Source of the DNA: Bathymodiolus brooksi
Lineage: Eukaryota > Mollusca > Bivalvia > Mytilida > Modiolidae
Reading direction: 5' to 3'
NCBI GenBank assembly: GCA_963680875.1
Contig: OY804580.1
Location: 116,067,534-116,131,533 of the forward strand
Length of the DNA stretch: 64,000 bases
Positions 32,276-43,589 of this stretch are shown here, one piece after another (the stretch's first letter is position 1; each line of letters begins with the position of its first letter). The notes below the pieces were generated by a model. The model searched no databases. It was not told the origin of the DNA and saw only the letters and a list, made by a program, of their open reading frames with translations. Made by a program: the position numbers and the translations under genes.

Positions 32276-33156
32276 GGTAATGGCATCAGCATATTCAATT
32301 AAAATTTAAAATTAGAACCCCATCCGGTTTTCTCCTATTTATTCACATGGTTTATTATTTTTAATAAAAAAAGTTAGTTGAAGTTTTTGTGAATTTTATT
32401 TTGTAAAAAGTTATTAAATAATGGTTCTTAGTACAGTATGATCTGCTTTTGTTTAAAAAAAAAGGTTAAAAAAATTACACCTCTCGCCCCTTTTTTTAAA
32501 GAAACATCTATAAAATAGTAAATATTGGTTAACATGAGTTCTGCTCAAGCTTCATTACAAGGATGTACTATGCATGTGATACAATTTTATATTTTTTTCA
32601 TTATCATCATTTTCATTCATTTGTCTTTTACAAGGTCATTTAGGGATCGTCTCAAAATGTGACAGTTTTTTTCAAATGAAGTTAGTTTCATTTGGCTCAG
32701 ACCACCCACCCACCCCCTCCAAATGAAAGTGTGAAAAACATGATACCGATGTATTATAAACCAAACTCCACCTAAAAATATAGGGTTTAGAACCATGTAT
32801 TCTCCATATGCATATCATGATAAAGGGTCTATCTATGAATCTTTATCCTTTCAAAATCACAGACACTTGATTTCATCTAAGTGTACATATAATTCAACAA
32901 GCATACTGTACCAATAAAATGATATTTATAGATTAATATGGATATCTCTGTAATGTGCATTTTTTTAATAAATGCAAAGATCTGGACCACTTATTTATTA
33001 TTTGTGGAGCAGTGTATGCATCTTGTTTCTCAAGAAATCCATTTAAAGCCCTTTCTATACATGTGAACCATAATGAATGTGTATTTTTGAGGACATCTTC
33101 TTCTTTCCGTGTGTCCTGCTACCAAATAGTGTTGTCTGCACAAGACGTTTTTTACA
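32276..33156. other. No gene recognised
   Basis: AT-rich. CACCCACCCACCCCCTCC near 32704 is a low-complexity island. Short frames lack domain features. Confidence 0.5.
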
Positions 33157-33575
33157 GGGCGCAGCCCAATCTCTACCCAGAGTTGTCTGTCCTTACACTC
33201 TATCCAATCTCTGTCAACGCCTAAAAACCAAGAATCTTGTCAAAATCCGTTTATTAAAGGGTAACTTGATATAAACCTGTTATAATGACCCCATATATTG
33301 TAAAATATGTAAAGAATACAATATAACTAATATTTGAGAAGCTTCTTTGTTTATTTTCAAACGAAGATAAGGGATTATTTTGTATACGGTGATCAGTCAT
33401 ACAGTGCTGTTCTGGTTCCTTGTTGTAATAGCTTCTATAGTTGCTGAACATTACACCGGTAATATTTTATAAAAAGGAAACCAGTTTAATACAAAGGTAG
33501 ACTACTTTTTAGGCGTTGACAGAGATTGGAGAGAGTGTAAGGACCGACAACGCTGAGTAGAGATTGGGCGCTGCC
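33157..33575. mobile_element. MITE with ~70-bp inverted termini, member 1
   Basis: Left GGGCGCAGCCCAATCTCTAC...ACACTCTATCCAATCTCTG-TCAACGCC; right arm reverse complemented is nearly the same (GGCAGCGCCCAATCTCTACT...). The interior is unrelated single-copy-like sequence. The termini share CCAGAGTTGTC and AATCTCTGTCAACGC with member 2. Confidence 0.75.
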
Positions 33576-33586
33576 ATGTTTAATAC

Positions 33587-34028
33587 CATTCTCTATCCAG
33601 AGTTGTCGTTCCTGCTACGCTACACAACATCTCTGTCAACGCTCATTTTATCAGATTTTTTGTAAAATTTAGAAACAGTAAAAAAAAATGTACCTAAAAT
33701 TGTTTTAATTATTATAAATATCAATAAAGATGAAAATAAATCACTCATTTCAAATCAATTCTCTCTTAAAAATGATTTTCTCCCATTTCTTGGAGAACTA
33801 TTTTGCGGAGGTAAAAAGTAAAAAGTTAAAACGATCACAAATCATTTTTAAGAGAGAATTAATTTGAAATGAGTGATTTATTTTCATCTTTATTGATATT
33901 TACAATAATTAAAACAATTTTAAGTACATTATTTTACTGTTTCTAAATTTTACAAAAATCTTGTAAAATGGGCGTTGACAGAGATGGAGTGTAGCGTAGC
34001 AGGAACGACAACTCTGGATAGAAAATGG
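33587..34028. mobile_element. Foldback MITE, member 2, with 8-bp target duplication
   Basis: Arms of about 200 nt: the left begins CATTCTCTATCCAGAGTTGTC and the right ends ACTCTGGATAGAAAATGG, with a roughly 60-nt spacer. TTTAATAC lies outside both ends (33579-33586, 34029-34036). It inserted only 11 bp from the end of member 1, giving adjacent relatives. Confidence 0.8.
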
Positions 34029-34036
34029 TTTAATAC

Positions 34037-36060
34037 TTAATCAATACAATAACAAAATACTGAAAGCGATCAATACAATCACAACCTACCGAAAGCCTAA
34101 TTCTGCAACGTACACAAGAACAAAAACCCACCATAAGCATCGTGGTATCTTTTATTTTATATTTAGATGTACCGCAAACAGGAAACCAGAGCTGTGTACA
34201 TAGACACCCATTACTTATTCAGTACTAAAGAAACAGTACAATATACAGAAATTAAAACAATGTTCCATTCAATTTTAGGGTAAGCTGAATATTTCTTTTT
34301 CATTGAAATTTTGACTTCAGTTCTGACCATTCAATCAGATCTATTTCTCAGTTTGAATTTCTTTTTGAACAGTTATTTACCATCAAATTATTTCAATGTT
34401 TCCATATTCAGATGGTCGTTGTGCCATTTTTACGAAATAATCCGTCTGCTGTTATGTTTTTTCAGCGGTTTATATTTCCCGCCAAAACATTCCGGGAAAA
34501 ATATTCGGAGCGCATCTGGGTTTTTCATTGCAGGTTATCCATTCGTAAAAAACCCAGGGTTCCCGTTCTTGTACTTCCGTCTAATATGATGTAGTTTGAC
34601 CTAGAAACGAAGCTGCTTCGCTATTCTCGGCGGTATTTCTTGGAAAAGATCGACGTACCGACTGAAATTCGAACATGGCCAATTAGGTAAGTGTCTTAGA
34701 AACAATTTGATACGACAGAGCCATATGTAGACAAGGTAAAAAGTGTAAAAAACACGGGGGTTTCCCAACTGAGGTGAGCGGTATGGCGCGAAATATGAAA
34801 ATGGAGTTGCTTACCTTCTCACTTATACTGTATCAGTCGAAAAACTGTGGACACAGAATACACGTATTATTCATGATGTATGACGTCTACTGATATTGTC
34901 AAATGAAGAAAAAACGAATGATTATGACAATTTTGAAAAAGGAATGATTTATATGTAAATTTTGAAAAAGGGAGGGGGGGGGGGGGGGGGGGGGTAGTAG
35001 AGAAAAGGGGGGAGGAGGAAACGAAATCCATGCCCCATGCGCCTGTGGTTATAATTGCTCCTTACTTAATACTGTTGTGGTTCCATAAAATCTCAAATTT
35101 GGACTCATCTGTTAAATTATATTTGATTATTTAATAGCTGTAGATATAATAGACAATTATTCTGACTAATTTCAACATTTTTAAACATGCATTTACTTAC
35201 ACTCGTTCTATAAATAGAACGTTAAAAATTATGGAGTATGTGATGATTCTAGTTACCTCCCTTGAATCCAACCAAAATGTGACACGATCCATCAGACAGA
35301 AAAAAAGTTCTAGTGTATGTTTAATTACAGAAAATGTTTCTTTGAAATACTAATATAGAAATCTATGGAACTATATATATGACTTTCCATCACCCTTTCG
35401 GCAAATATTTTAATTTTTATTTTTTCGTGTTTTTTTAAACAACTTCCGCCATTTCCGTGTCGTTTTAATTTCTGCATTACTCCTTTGTTACAAGAAGTTC
35501 AAGCACCGGGCTTCAAATTTATAAGAAACAATTTTCTATGTTTTTCTCGCTTCTTCGGTTATATTTGACGCTCGCAACGATTAAAACGAGTGAATTTTCA
35601 ACACTTGATCGATGTATTCTAAAACGTGTCCGATTCCGGTAAAAAATGTACGTTACAAATTAATTGAAAAGACTCCATTATTGAGTCTGCTCTCCGACTG
35701 TTAAATTTCTTGTATTTTTTTTATTTTTTTTTCTGGCATTACAATAGCATTTAGCAATATCTCGCATGATGTCATGTCAGCTAACCTTTAATGCATCGTT
35801 GACCGTCCAATCATATACACGACAGTGAAATATATTGACCAATTGGACAAAAATATTCGGTTTTAATAATTAAATATTTGGCATGCTCATCGCTGATTGG
35901 TTGGTTGAAGTATGAAGCATAACGTGACCCGATACGAAATATCGTTAGATATTTGTGTATCGCAAAAAGAAAAAAAAATAATAAAAACAAAACAAAAACA
36001 AGAAATGAAAATATACAACCCATTTTAATAAGACCCCACGGAAAAATGACTATATAGTAG
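34037..36060. other. No gene; poly(G) tract and dispersed repeat
   Basis: A poly(G) run at about 34973-34994 precedes ATCCATGCCCCATGCGCCTG, another solitary transposon-like end. 35862-35980 repeats the block at 26480-26610. GGCCAATTAG|GTAAGT at 34678 has splice-donor form, but nothing supports an exon. Confidence 0.45.
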
Positions 36061-36190
36061 TATTTTCCCCGGAAAAATGGCTATATAGTGGGATCCCCCC
36101 TCCCCCCCCCCCCGGAAGAATGGCTATATAGTAGGATTTCCCCCCGAAAGAATGACTACATAGTAGTCCCCCTCTGAACATGGCTTGAAT
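36020..36190. repeat. Repeat cluster built on TGGCTATATAGT between C/G runs
   Basis: Four spaced copies of GAAAAATGGCTATATAGTAG-like phrase separated by CCCC-rich spacers. A related cluster lies at 42885-43100. Confidence 0.7.
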
Positions 36191-36229
36191 ATTCAACTTA
36201 GTTGCTCTGTTAAATTTTACTACCACTTG

Positions 36230-36600
36230 CCAGTGCCACTTTTGGTCGACTATTAGTGTCGATGGGTTTACTAGCCAAGTACCTTGTACATGGATGATCC
36301 AAATGACTTTGAATGGGGTTTCCCAAAGGCAAAAAATAGGGCATCTAATGGGACATTATATGATACCCCACCACGTTTCGCAGGTAATTGAAGCGCGAAA
36401 TGTGGGTCAAAGTGACCTACTTTTGCCTGGACGCTGACCTACCATCCCAGATGCATCTACATTCAAGTTAGCATGATCCTACAACTTATAGTTGCTGAGA
36501 TATGAGCGTGAACGAGAACGCTGACGCTGACGCGTACATGGACGCCGAGGGTACTCCAATAAATTTTCTCAACATCGTTGAGGCGAACTAAAAAAATATT
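36230..36600. repeat. Dispersed bivalve-type repeat
   Basis: CAAAGTGACCTACTTTTGCC, GGACGCTGACCTACCATCCC, GTTGCTGAGATATGAGCG and CGCTGACGCTGACGCG in this order correspond to a repeat I know from bivalve genomic sequence (memory, not a search). Not coding. Confidence 0.45.
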
Positions 36601-36719
36601 GAACAGTCCTTTTTAGGTGCTACAACAGCCCTTTTAAGGGCTAAAAATTATTTAAACCAAGTAACCACCAGTGCCGCCATTTTGATGAAAGGACCCAAAT
36701 TTTTTGTTATTGAAAAATC

Positions 36720-36812
36720 TGGATTTGAGTGAGTGCGTGCGTGCGTGCGTGAAGGAGGTAGGGAGGGAGGGAGGGAGGGGAGTGAGTGAGTGAGTGAGTG
36801 AGTGAGTGAGTG
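36720..36812. repeat. Compound microsatellite (GTGC)n (GGGA)n (GTGA)n
   Basis: Direct reading: four GCGT units, five GGGA-type units and eight GTGA units. The GTGA phrase recurs at 37000 and 40792, flanking the large element that follows. Confidence 0.95.
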
Positions 36813-37011
36813 TAATGCAATTTAAAAGAAAATTACGTATGTACAATTATATCTTTAGATTTATCAATTAACAGAAATCTTAAAAATTAACGTATGTACA
36901 ATTATATTAATTTTCTATATTTAATGGAAAATGGAATATTTCAGTCTAATAATGCAATCTTAATTCTCACCGAAAAAAATTTCCTCTTTTATCATTGAGT
37001 GAGTGAGTGAC

Positions 37012-40000
37012 AGACATGGGGGTAATCGTAATTTGTAATCGTAATCGGTTGTAATCGATTACATTTTTCATGTAATTGAATGTAATCTGTAATCGGACAT
37101 TTTTTAGATTACATGTAATCGTAATGTAATCGATTACATTAATTTTGACCCTGTAATCATGGTCACTTTCTGATTACATTTAGATTACCTTTCATCATTT
37201 GGACTTAGTTTGTCTTAACTGAAACATATATCTCCTTAGATATTTAATGTATGATTTATGTAAATGAATTTGCTTCATGAAATTTATTAAACAATTAATG
37301 TAGATATTATTATATGCTTTAATTGCAATCAAAACTATCACAGCTACAAAAAATATTAAGTATAAATTATGACTTCAAAGATTTGATATCCAAACTAATA
37401 ATATCTCAATTTCAATTTATTTAGGGTTTCAAAAATTCAGTGAAAACGGTTTGTCGGCTTGTGTAAAACACAACAAGCTCTAAAATTTTAAATTATCTGA
37501 CACAACTTTCAAGATTTCATATATGAAATTGCTTCTATGAAAGACTATCACCATGTCCTCATGATTCGCATAAGATAAAGAAATATTTTATATAAACCAA
37601 AACATAGTTCTTATACAAGATTAAAAAGAGATTTAAATTTCAATAAAGATATTATATAAAAAGCAAAATGTAAATTATAATTTTCAGAAACATTTATTTA
37701 TGATGCTCGTACATACATTACAAATTAACTGATAAATAGCAAGTTGTAATATTTGTAAAATTTTGGATTTTTTTTTAAAGAATAATCTAATGGGGCTTGT
37801 ATCTGATATTCAGATATATGTGGTATTTCTGCTTTTTATTTTGGTGCTGATTTTCCTTTTAATATTGGATTATATGATAATGTTTTCATTACTTGTGGGT
37901 TACTATGCAACTTGTAATGGATATTTTATTAAACCTATTTACATAAATTAAGGATTTAGTTTTCATATTTAGACTGAGAAATTATGTACATTTTAAGCAA
38001 GTTTTTAGAATCAGAATGATTTTTGTTTTTTTATCTTCTGAATTATATATCAAGGACAAACATTCAAATGGTGTGAAATTTAGTAATGGTGATTGTTACG
38101 AAATTTGGTGTCATAAATAATACCTTAATTACAAATTTTATCTCCAATAGACTTTCACAGGATGTTTGAAATTATTTGATATATATTATTAAAATGTGCA
38201 AATGTATGTTATAATATTTACTAATAGTATGAGATGGAATCAATATTGGTCATATATAAGAGAAGACATATTTTATGAATAATAGGAAAATGAGAATTGC
38301 TGTTTATAATTTACAATGTACTGTTTGTTATTGCATGTAATGATCACATTACAACTGAATTGTAATTCATAGTTCTGATTAAGAAATACATTAAAACAAA
38401 TAAGAGATATTGGACAGATGCACACGAGACAAAATAACATAACACACTAATGTATTGGTTGTCATGACATTACATGTAATCAGTAATGTAATCGATTACA
38501 TTTACAAAGTGATTGTAATTTAATCGATTACATTTGAAAATTGATGTAATCGTAATGTAATGTAATCATGAAAATTGCAAAGTAATTGTAATGTCAGGGG
38601 GACTAACCGGTTAATCGAGAAAAGTCGTTCGTGTACGATTGTTAATCGGGTTTTTTGATTCGTGAACGATTCGGTTACTAGTTCGTGTACGATATTTCCG
38701 GTTGTTAAAAGTAAGGTAAGACACCAAATTTCAATATTCTTTTGTAAATATAAGCATAAAGCAAAAAAAGGCTTCGTAGTTCCTTAAATGAATAATTAAA
38801 AAATTTAATTCGAAAGAGTAAACTTCATAACAGACTTTCATTTTTTCAATAACTTGGTCAGAAACGTAGATGTCACTCTATTTTTTGTTTTCAGAGTTTC
38901 CATTTTCTAGCAAAAAAATGCAAATTTTCTAACAAAATTAACATTTTATGACTGAAAATAAATTTGAACTTCAAAGTTACTTTATCTTATACTTACTTTT
39001 CGTGAGAATTCTTACCTTAAGCAAAGATATAGTTTCCTTTTTGCATATTTCCAATTTTTTTGTTCGTGAACGAACGTGTTATTGAAATATGGCCGTGTAC
39101 GATGTATTAACATTTTTGCATACTATGGCTTTTGTGTGTTCCACTTGTGTTGACCTTGATTTCGGCGTGGAAAGTTCTCTTTTAGTACGGTATGGTTTAT
39201 TTGGTGTTGTCCTCATATCATTTTTGCTGTTTTCGGTAATTTTTTTCTTCTTGAAACAGGTTTTGGAAGTATAGTCATGGTTTATCTGCAAACATATAAA
39301 TTATGCATACTTACTTTATTATGTAGGTCTACGGTTCTTTGGCTTTCACCTTTTAGTAATTTTGGCTATATTTTGTTCATATTTTTGACTTATTATTCGT
39401 GTTTCCAAACTTTTGGCGTTTAACTCTGCTGACGAGGAATTATTTTCCGAAATGGCCATCCAAGACATCAAAATTGGTATAGATTGTTTTTTTTTCTACA
39501 TGCAAAAGTTATTGTCGTTTAAGGACTGTTCCATGTAAGAGTCAGGCAATGAGTGGTACATCAATTGTTTAACTTTTTATTAAAACTGGTTAAAAGTGTT
39601 CATTTGGTAATTCAAACATTTGCTTCTATTTCGGATTTTCATAAAACTAATAATGTTTTAGTAGTTATAGATTGAACATTATGGCGGGAAAGTTTTCAGT
39701 ACTTTTTAATGCATAATAGAACCAAATATTTGCGTGTTAATATCTACAAAAGGCATTTTGAGCCATAGCATCGTATACATACATGTAAGGGCTCCTGAAT
39801 ATATTTCAGTCATAACTTTTTTGTTTAAATTACATTTGAATTTTTGACTGGTTTTATAGGGAAGACATTTTGGCGAAAATTTTCCCGTACTTTATTATGA
39901 TTGTTCCAGTATTGCAGGAGTTGTTGACCTTTTCGTGGAATTTGCTGTGTGTGGGGGTATTTGTTAGCCTTTGGCTTACAGTTCTAGTTTGAGGTCGAAT

Positions 40001-40791
40001 GTGTTTCAGTACTCAACATAATATTTTCTTAAAATGGATGTGTACTTACAATTGGTGTTGCCTGATTCTTACAAAGCATAGTACATAAAAATATATTCAT
40101 GAATGTCTATTAGTAATTACTTAGAAATAGGTTTTCGATGACGCAAAACACCGCAAATTATATCTTGCCGCGCTCATATTTCATGAGACACACTAATAAA
40201 AAGCAACATTAGAAAATAATTCATTTAAATTGCTAAGAAAAATGCAAGTATCTTATATTGAGTAATCGTTCACGAACATCGATCACGAACAATAAATTTT
40301 TAACCTGTTCGTTCACGAACAAAACAATGAAAAAAATATAATTTTCCCGTCATATTTTGCATTTTTTGTGAAAAAGGTCTTTTAACCACTCCAATATAGA
40401 AGAATGTTTCCATTAAAGTGATGTTTCAGTCATAAAAAAGTGTAAATGTGTGAATATAGGAATATTATAGTTCTTGTGACATTTTGACCACATTTTACGC
40501 AAGGTTTATATCAACGAAAGTTTTGGAGCATACACCATCAAAGATATACAATAAAGGAAAGGAACTGCGAAGAGATAATTAATAATTGTTTCCTTAATTA
40601 GTAATAATTGAGGCTTACCGTCAAGGAATCATGTCCGGATCCTCAAAATAATCGTACACGAACTAGTAACCGAATCGTTCACGAATCGAAAAACCCGATT
40701 AACAATCGTACACGAACGGCTTTTCTCGACTAACCGGTTGGTCCCCCTGAATGTAATCGATTACATTTGAAAGTAATTGACCCCAAGTCTG
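37012..40791. mobile_element. 3.8-kb non-autonomous hAT-type transposon
   Basis: The left end is CAGACATGGGGGTAATCG. The right end, reverse complemented, is CAGACTTGGGGTCAATTAC. GTGAGTGA lies directly outside both (37004-37011, 40792-40799), an 8-bp duplication, though in a GTGA-rich context. Subterminal regions hold many GTAATCGATTACA motifs in both orientations (37047-37140, 38465-38580, 40753-40770), likely transposase-binding repeats. No transposase frame; a second element sits inside at 38595-40749. Confidence 0.75.
38595..40749. mobile_element. 2.2-kb DNA transposon nested in the hAT-type element
   Basis: Terminal inverted repeats of about 100 bp start CAGGGGGACTAACCGG (left) and CAGGGGGACCAACCGG (right, reverse complemented). 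AATGT flanks both sides (38590-38594, 40750-40754), a 5-bp duplication. Copies of GTTCGTGTACGA and TCGTGAACGA lie in the ends and again internally at 39063-39100 and 40265-40325, as iterated binding-site candidates. No coding frame above 70 codons. Confidence 0.8.
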
Positions 40792-40799
40792 GTGAGTGA

Positions 40800-40944
40800 G
40801 TGACTAGAACTTCACTTAACGCAATTTCTGAAAAAATGACGTATGTACAATTATATCTTTAGATGTATATATAAACTAGATGCTCCCAGGAGCCTGAATC
40901 GCTCACCTGGCAAAACAACACCTTTGTTGGGAACCTATCAATGA
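40800..40944. repeat. Flank duplication and dispersed-repeat fragment
   Basis: GACGTATGTACAATTATATC near 40835 repeats 36831-36860 on the far side of the large element, so the surroundings were duplicated before insertion. AGATGCTCCCAGGAGCCTGA-ATCGCTCACC at 40877-40910 looks like a separate dispersed repeat. Confidence 0.5.
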
Positions 40945-41980
40945 TTTTTTGATTTTTTTTTCTTATATAAATAACTTACCAAATAAAAGACTCTGCAAGA
41001 TAGTTTTTGATGAGATGCACGCTCTTTCCGCTCATGCTTGGGACTACTTACCTGCTTTAAAAACCGTATTTGAATCAGTAGGACTTGACTATTTGTATCA
41101 TATAAACGACTTTAACAAAGAAAGGTTTAATGCTTTAATGGGTCAGTTCTCCTCCACAAAACTAAGAAAAGAAATCACGAGTAAAAGTTTTCTACGTGAC
41201 TATATTACATTCTATAGACACAAAGGGAAGCAACCCTATCTCGAAGATATGAGAGATTTTGAGGGATCTAGACTTAAACTTCTTTGTCGAACCAATTCGC
41301 TGTGCTTAAATAATTTGTTAAACAAAATGAGTTTAAAAACAGTAACAAATGCTCTCTATGTGACTGTAATGTAGTAGAAGATTTATGTCATTTCATCTTG
41401 TTATGTCCTGCATTAGAAAAAATAAGAAGGCCTCTTTTAAATGATATCTCGTTTAACACTGTGGAACTTGATTTTGTGGACCTACCTAATTATATAAAAA
41501 TTAAATTGTTGATTGGAGATTGTGGTTTTTATATAATTGAAATTGAAGGCATGTATTTTGATGTAATTAGAAGAAATCTTTTAAAGAAGTTATACCATGA
41601 AAGAAATATAATTTTAGCACAATCAAATGATTTATTACTTAACTCGTTGTTTCTTTTTTCTATTATTTTTATAGATATCACTTGTTTAATTCATCATGTA
41701 TGTTTGTATTCAACTATTGTCTGTATTTTACTTTAAGACATGTTTTATACATTATGTAGATTTTTGTAGTTTTATGTATATGATGACTTTTTATGTATTG
41801 CCAATTTAATAATATACTTATATTGAAATACTAATTTCACACTATGAACATTTTATTCTACATGTGTCATTTGTAAATATAACTTTGTAACTAATGGACG
41901 CAGCCACTATTACCCCGGTAGTGGCTGCCCCCGTTGTAAAGGGGTAGATTTCCTAATAATATATATATATATATATATAA
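40945..41980 (+). pseudogene. Family-B LINE 3' end, copy 2
   Basis: Encodes LPNKRLCKIVFDEMHAL, FESVGLDYLYHINDFNKERF, GSRLKLLCRTNSLCLNN, then a one-base frameshift near 41345. In the next frame comes the zinc knuckle C-S-L-C...H-F-I-L-L-C and KLLIGDCGFYII. Each block aligns with 4336-5150 on the minus strand. The 3' UTR ends in the double stem-loop at 41900-41944 and a TA repeat (41957-41980). Severely 5'-truncated. Confidence 0.85.
41900..41944 (+). other. Family-B LINE 3'-terminal double stem-loop, copy 2
   Basis: GCAGCCACTA-TTACCCCGG-TAGTGGCTGC (41900-41928), then CCCC-GTTGTAAA-GGGG (41929-41944). Compare copy 1 at 3848-3892: the loop and second hairpin are conserved while the first stem shows compensatory change. 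Confidence 0.75.
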
Positions 41981-42074
41981 TACGATATGTATATAATATG
42001 AGAATTAGAAGTACTACGAAAAGAATTGTTTGTATGTCTCAAGATTTGCATCATTGATGAAACTATTTTTTTTT

Positions 42075-42270
42075 GACGGAAGGTGTTTTCGAAGAGGTTC
42101 GCACCGCTATGCTTGTTTTTCAATCCGTTGTATTCTTTTACATTTTTGGTATGAGATGGATTGAATAATGAATTTGATTATTGACCAATCGTAGTTGACG
42201 ATACTTGCAAATATGGTGTTTTCGAAGAGGTTCGCATTGTGAAATTTTTCAAACCGTTTGTAACGCAAAG
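42075..42270. repeat. Two ~55-bp direct copies 135 bp apart
   Basis: GGTGTTTTCGAAGAGGTTCG occurs at 42085 and 42218, followed by related sequence. A local duplication with no coding sense. Confidence 0.6.
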
Positions 42271-42654
42271 AAAAAGCGTTGTGTACTTGGACAAAATTTG
42301 ACGGGGTATGCATTGAAATGTACCCTGTACCCGAATATATGCAATAAGACCCCTGAGAACTATACCCAAATCTATGCAGTTAGGAAATTAGTACCTAAAT
42401 GTGCATATTTGTCACGGACTGAAATAAGATTAACTAGAGTAACTATAGTATGTTAGACTTTGCCTTTGGTTTTTGAAAGACGAAATTAAAACGCGAAGGC
42501 ACCTTCCCTAGCTCAGGATTTCGCCGATTTTCCAACTTGGAATATCGGGTTCCCCCCCCCCCCCACACACACACAAGACTGGTGACCTTGTGAGAACCCC
42601 ATATCTGTAAAACGGTCGTTCATTTCACCGTCGGAAAACTTGTCTTTAAGTTTA

Positions 42655-42845
42655 CCATACCTTCACATTCGCGTTGTGAGTTCGACCTACGATTAGGCTA
42701 GGTTTAAGGTAAGGTTTAAGATTAGGATTAAGTTAAGGCCTAGGTTTAGGGATAGTGTTCGACCGAGGGATTCGGTGAGGATTAGGCCTAAGGGTAGGGT
42801 TAGGCTTAGCCTAGAGTTGGCATACTTTAAAGGTCTTGGTTGGGT
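42655..42845. repeat. Degenerate telomere-like repeat
   Basis: GGTTTAAGGTAAGGTTTAAG, GATTAGGATTAAG, CCTAGGTTTAGGG and AAGGGTAGGGTTAGG: a diverged TTAGGG/TTAAGG-like block. The animal telomere unit in molluscs is TTAGGG. The strict hexamer is rare here. Confidence 0.5.
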
Positions 42846-42884
42846 AAGTTTACGTTGAAGTCAGGGTTATGTTAAGACGAGGGG

Positions 42885-43100
42885 GACAATTGACTATATA
42901 GCCATTTTCCGGGGGGAAATTCTACTATATAGCCACTTTTCCCCCTGTCGAAAACTGGGGGGGGGGGGGGGGATGGCTATGTTCAATGATATAGTCATTT
43001 TTCCGGAGGGGAAAATGGCTATATAGTCAGTTTTCCGGGGGGGAAATGGCTATATAGTCAGTTTTCCGGGGGGAAATGGCTAGGGGGAAAAACTACTATA
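42885..43100. repeat. Repeat cluster built on GGCTATATAGTCAGTTTTCC
   Basis: Five to six copies of AAATGGCTATATAGTCAG-TTTTCCGGGGGG, with inverted forms at the left edge and a poly(G) tract at 42957-42972. Related to 36020-36190. Confidence 0.75.
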
Positions 43101-43105
43101 GGACA

Positions 43106-43240
43106 CCGGCCATACTTTATTGTTATTCAAATATGGGTAGGCATTATATTCATGAATATTTAACCCCGAGCGATAGCGATGGGTTAAATCTCATGAATAT
43201 AATGCCTACCCATATTTGAATAACAATAAAGTATGGCCGG
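43106..43240. repeat. 135-bp near-perfect palindrome
   Basis: CCGGCCATACTTTATTGTTA ... TAACAATAAAGTATGGCCGG. Arms of about 62 nt differ by one or two bases. The loop is CGAGCGATAGCGAT between CCC and GGG. No coding content. Confidence 0.88.
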
Positions 43241-43462
43241 CACGTAGGACAAATACCGTAATTTTAAAATTCGAGGCGGTCAAAGGTGATGCGCCGGTAG
43301 TAGCTATTCCATCAATCTCCTACGCGGCTACGGAATTTTAAAAATGGTAAAATTGGGAATTAAGAGATTGAAACAGAAATTGTGGTTCAAACTGTGGCTT
43401 AAAATACCGAAAAGAATTTCATTGACAAAGTTCAATATACATTTTATCATAGGACTAAACGC

Positions 43463-43586
43463 ATTTTTCCGGAGTTTATTTATGTTTAACCTGGACCAAT
43501 TCACCCACAAACAAATAAAAGACTTTTATGTTAGTTTGTGAGTGACTTGGTCCAGTTTATACATCAATAAACTTCGGAAAAAAAAT
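43463..43586. repeat. 124-bp hairpin MITE
   Basis: ATTTTTCCGGAGTTTATTTA...CTGGACCAATTCACCCACAA pairs with TTTGTGAGTGACTTGGTCCAG...AATAAACTTCGGAAAAA (arms quoted in part). The overlapping 60-65 codon frames on both strands follow from the palindrome. Confidence 0.75.
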
Positions 43587-43589
43587 GTT

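Noticed and set aside
34670..34700. Exon ending at GGCCAATTAG|GTAAGT
   Set aside because: The donor-like sequence follows a stop cod​on and no coding frame, acceptor or partner exon is visible.
42655..42845. True interstitial telomere
   Set aside because: Only a few exact TTAGGG units are present; most of the block is diverged TTAAGG/TTAGG-like sequence.
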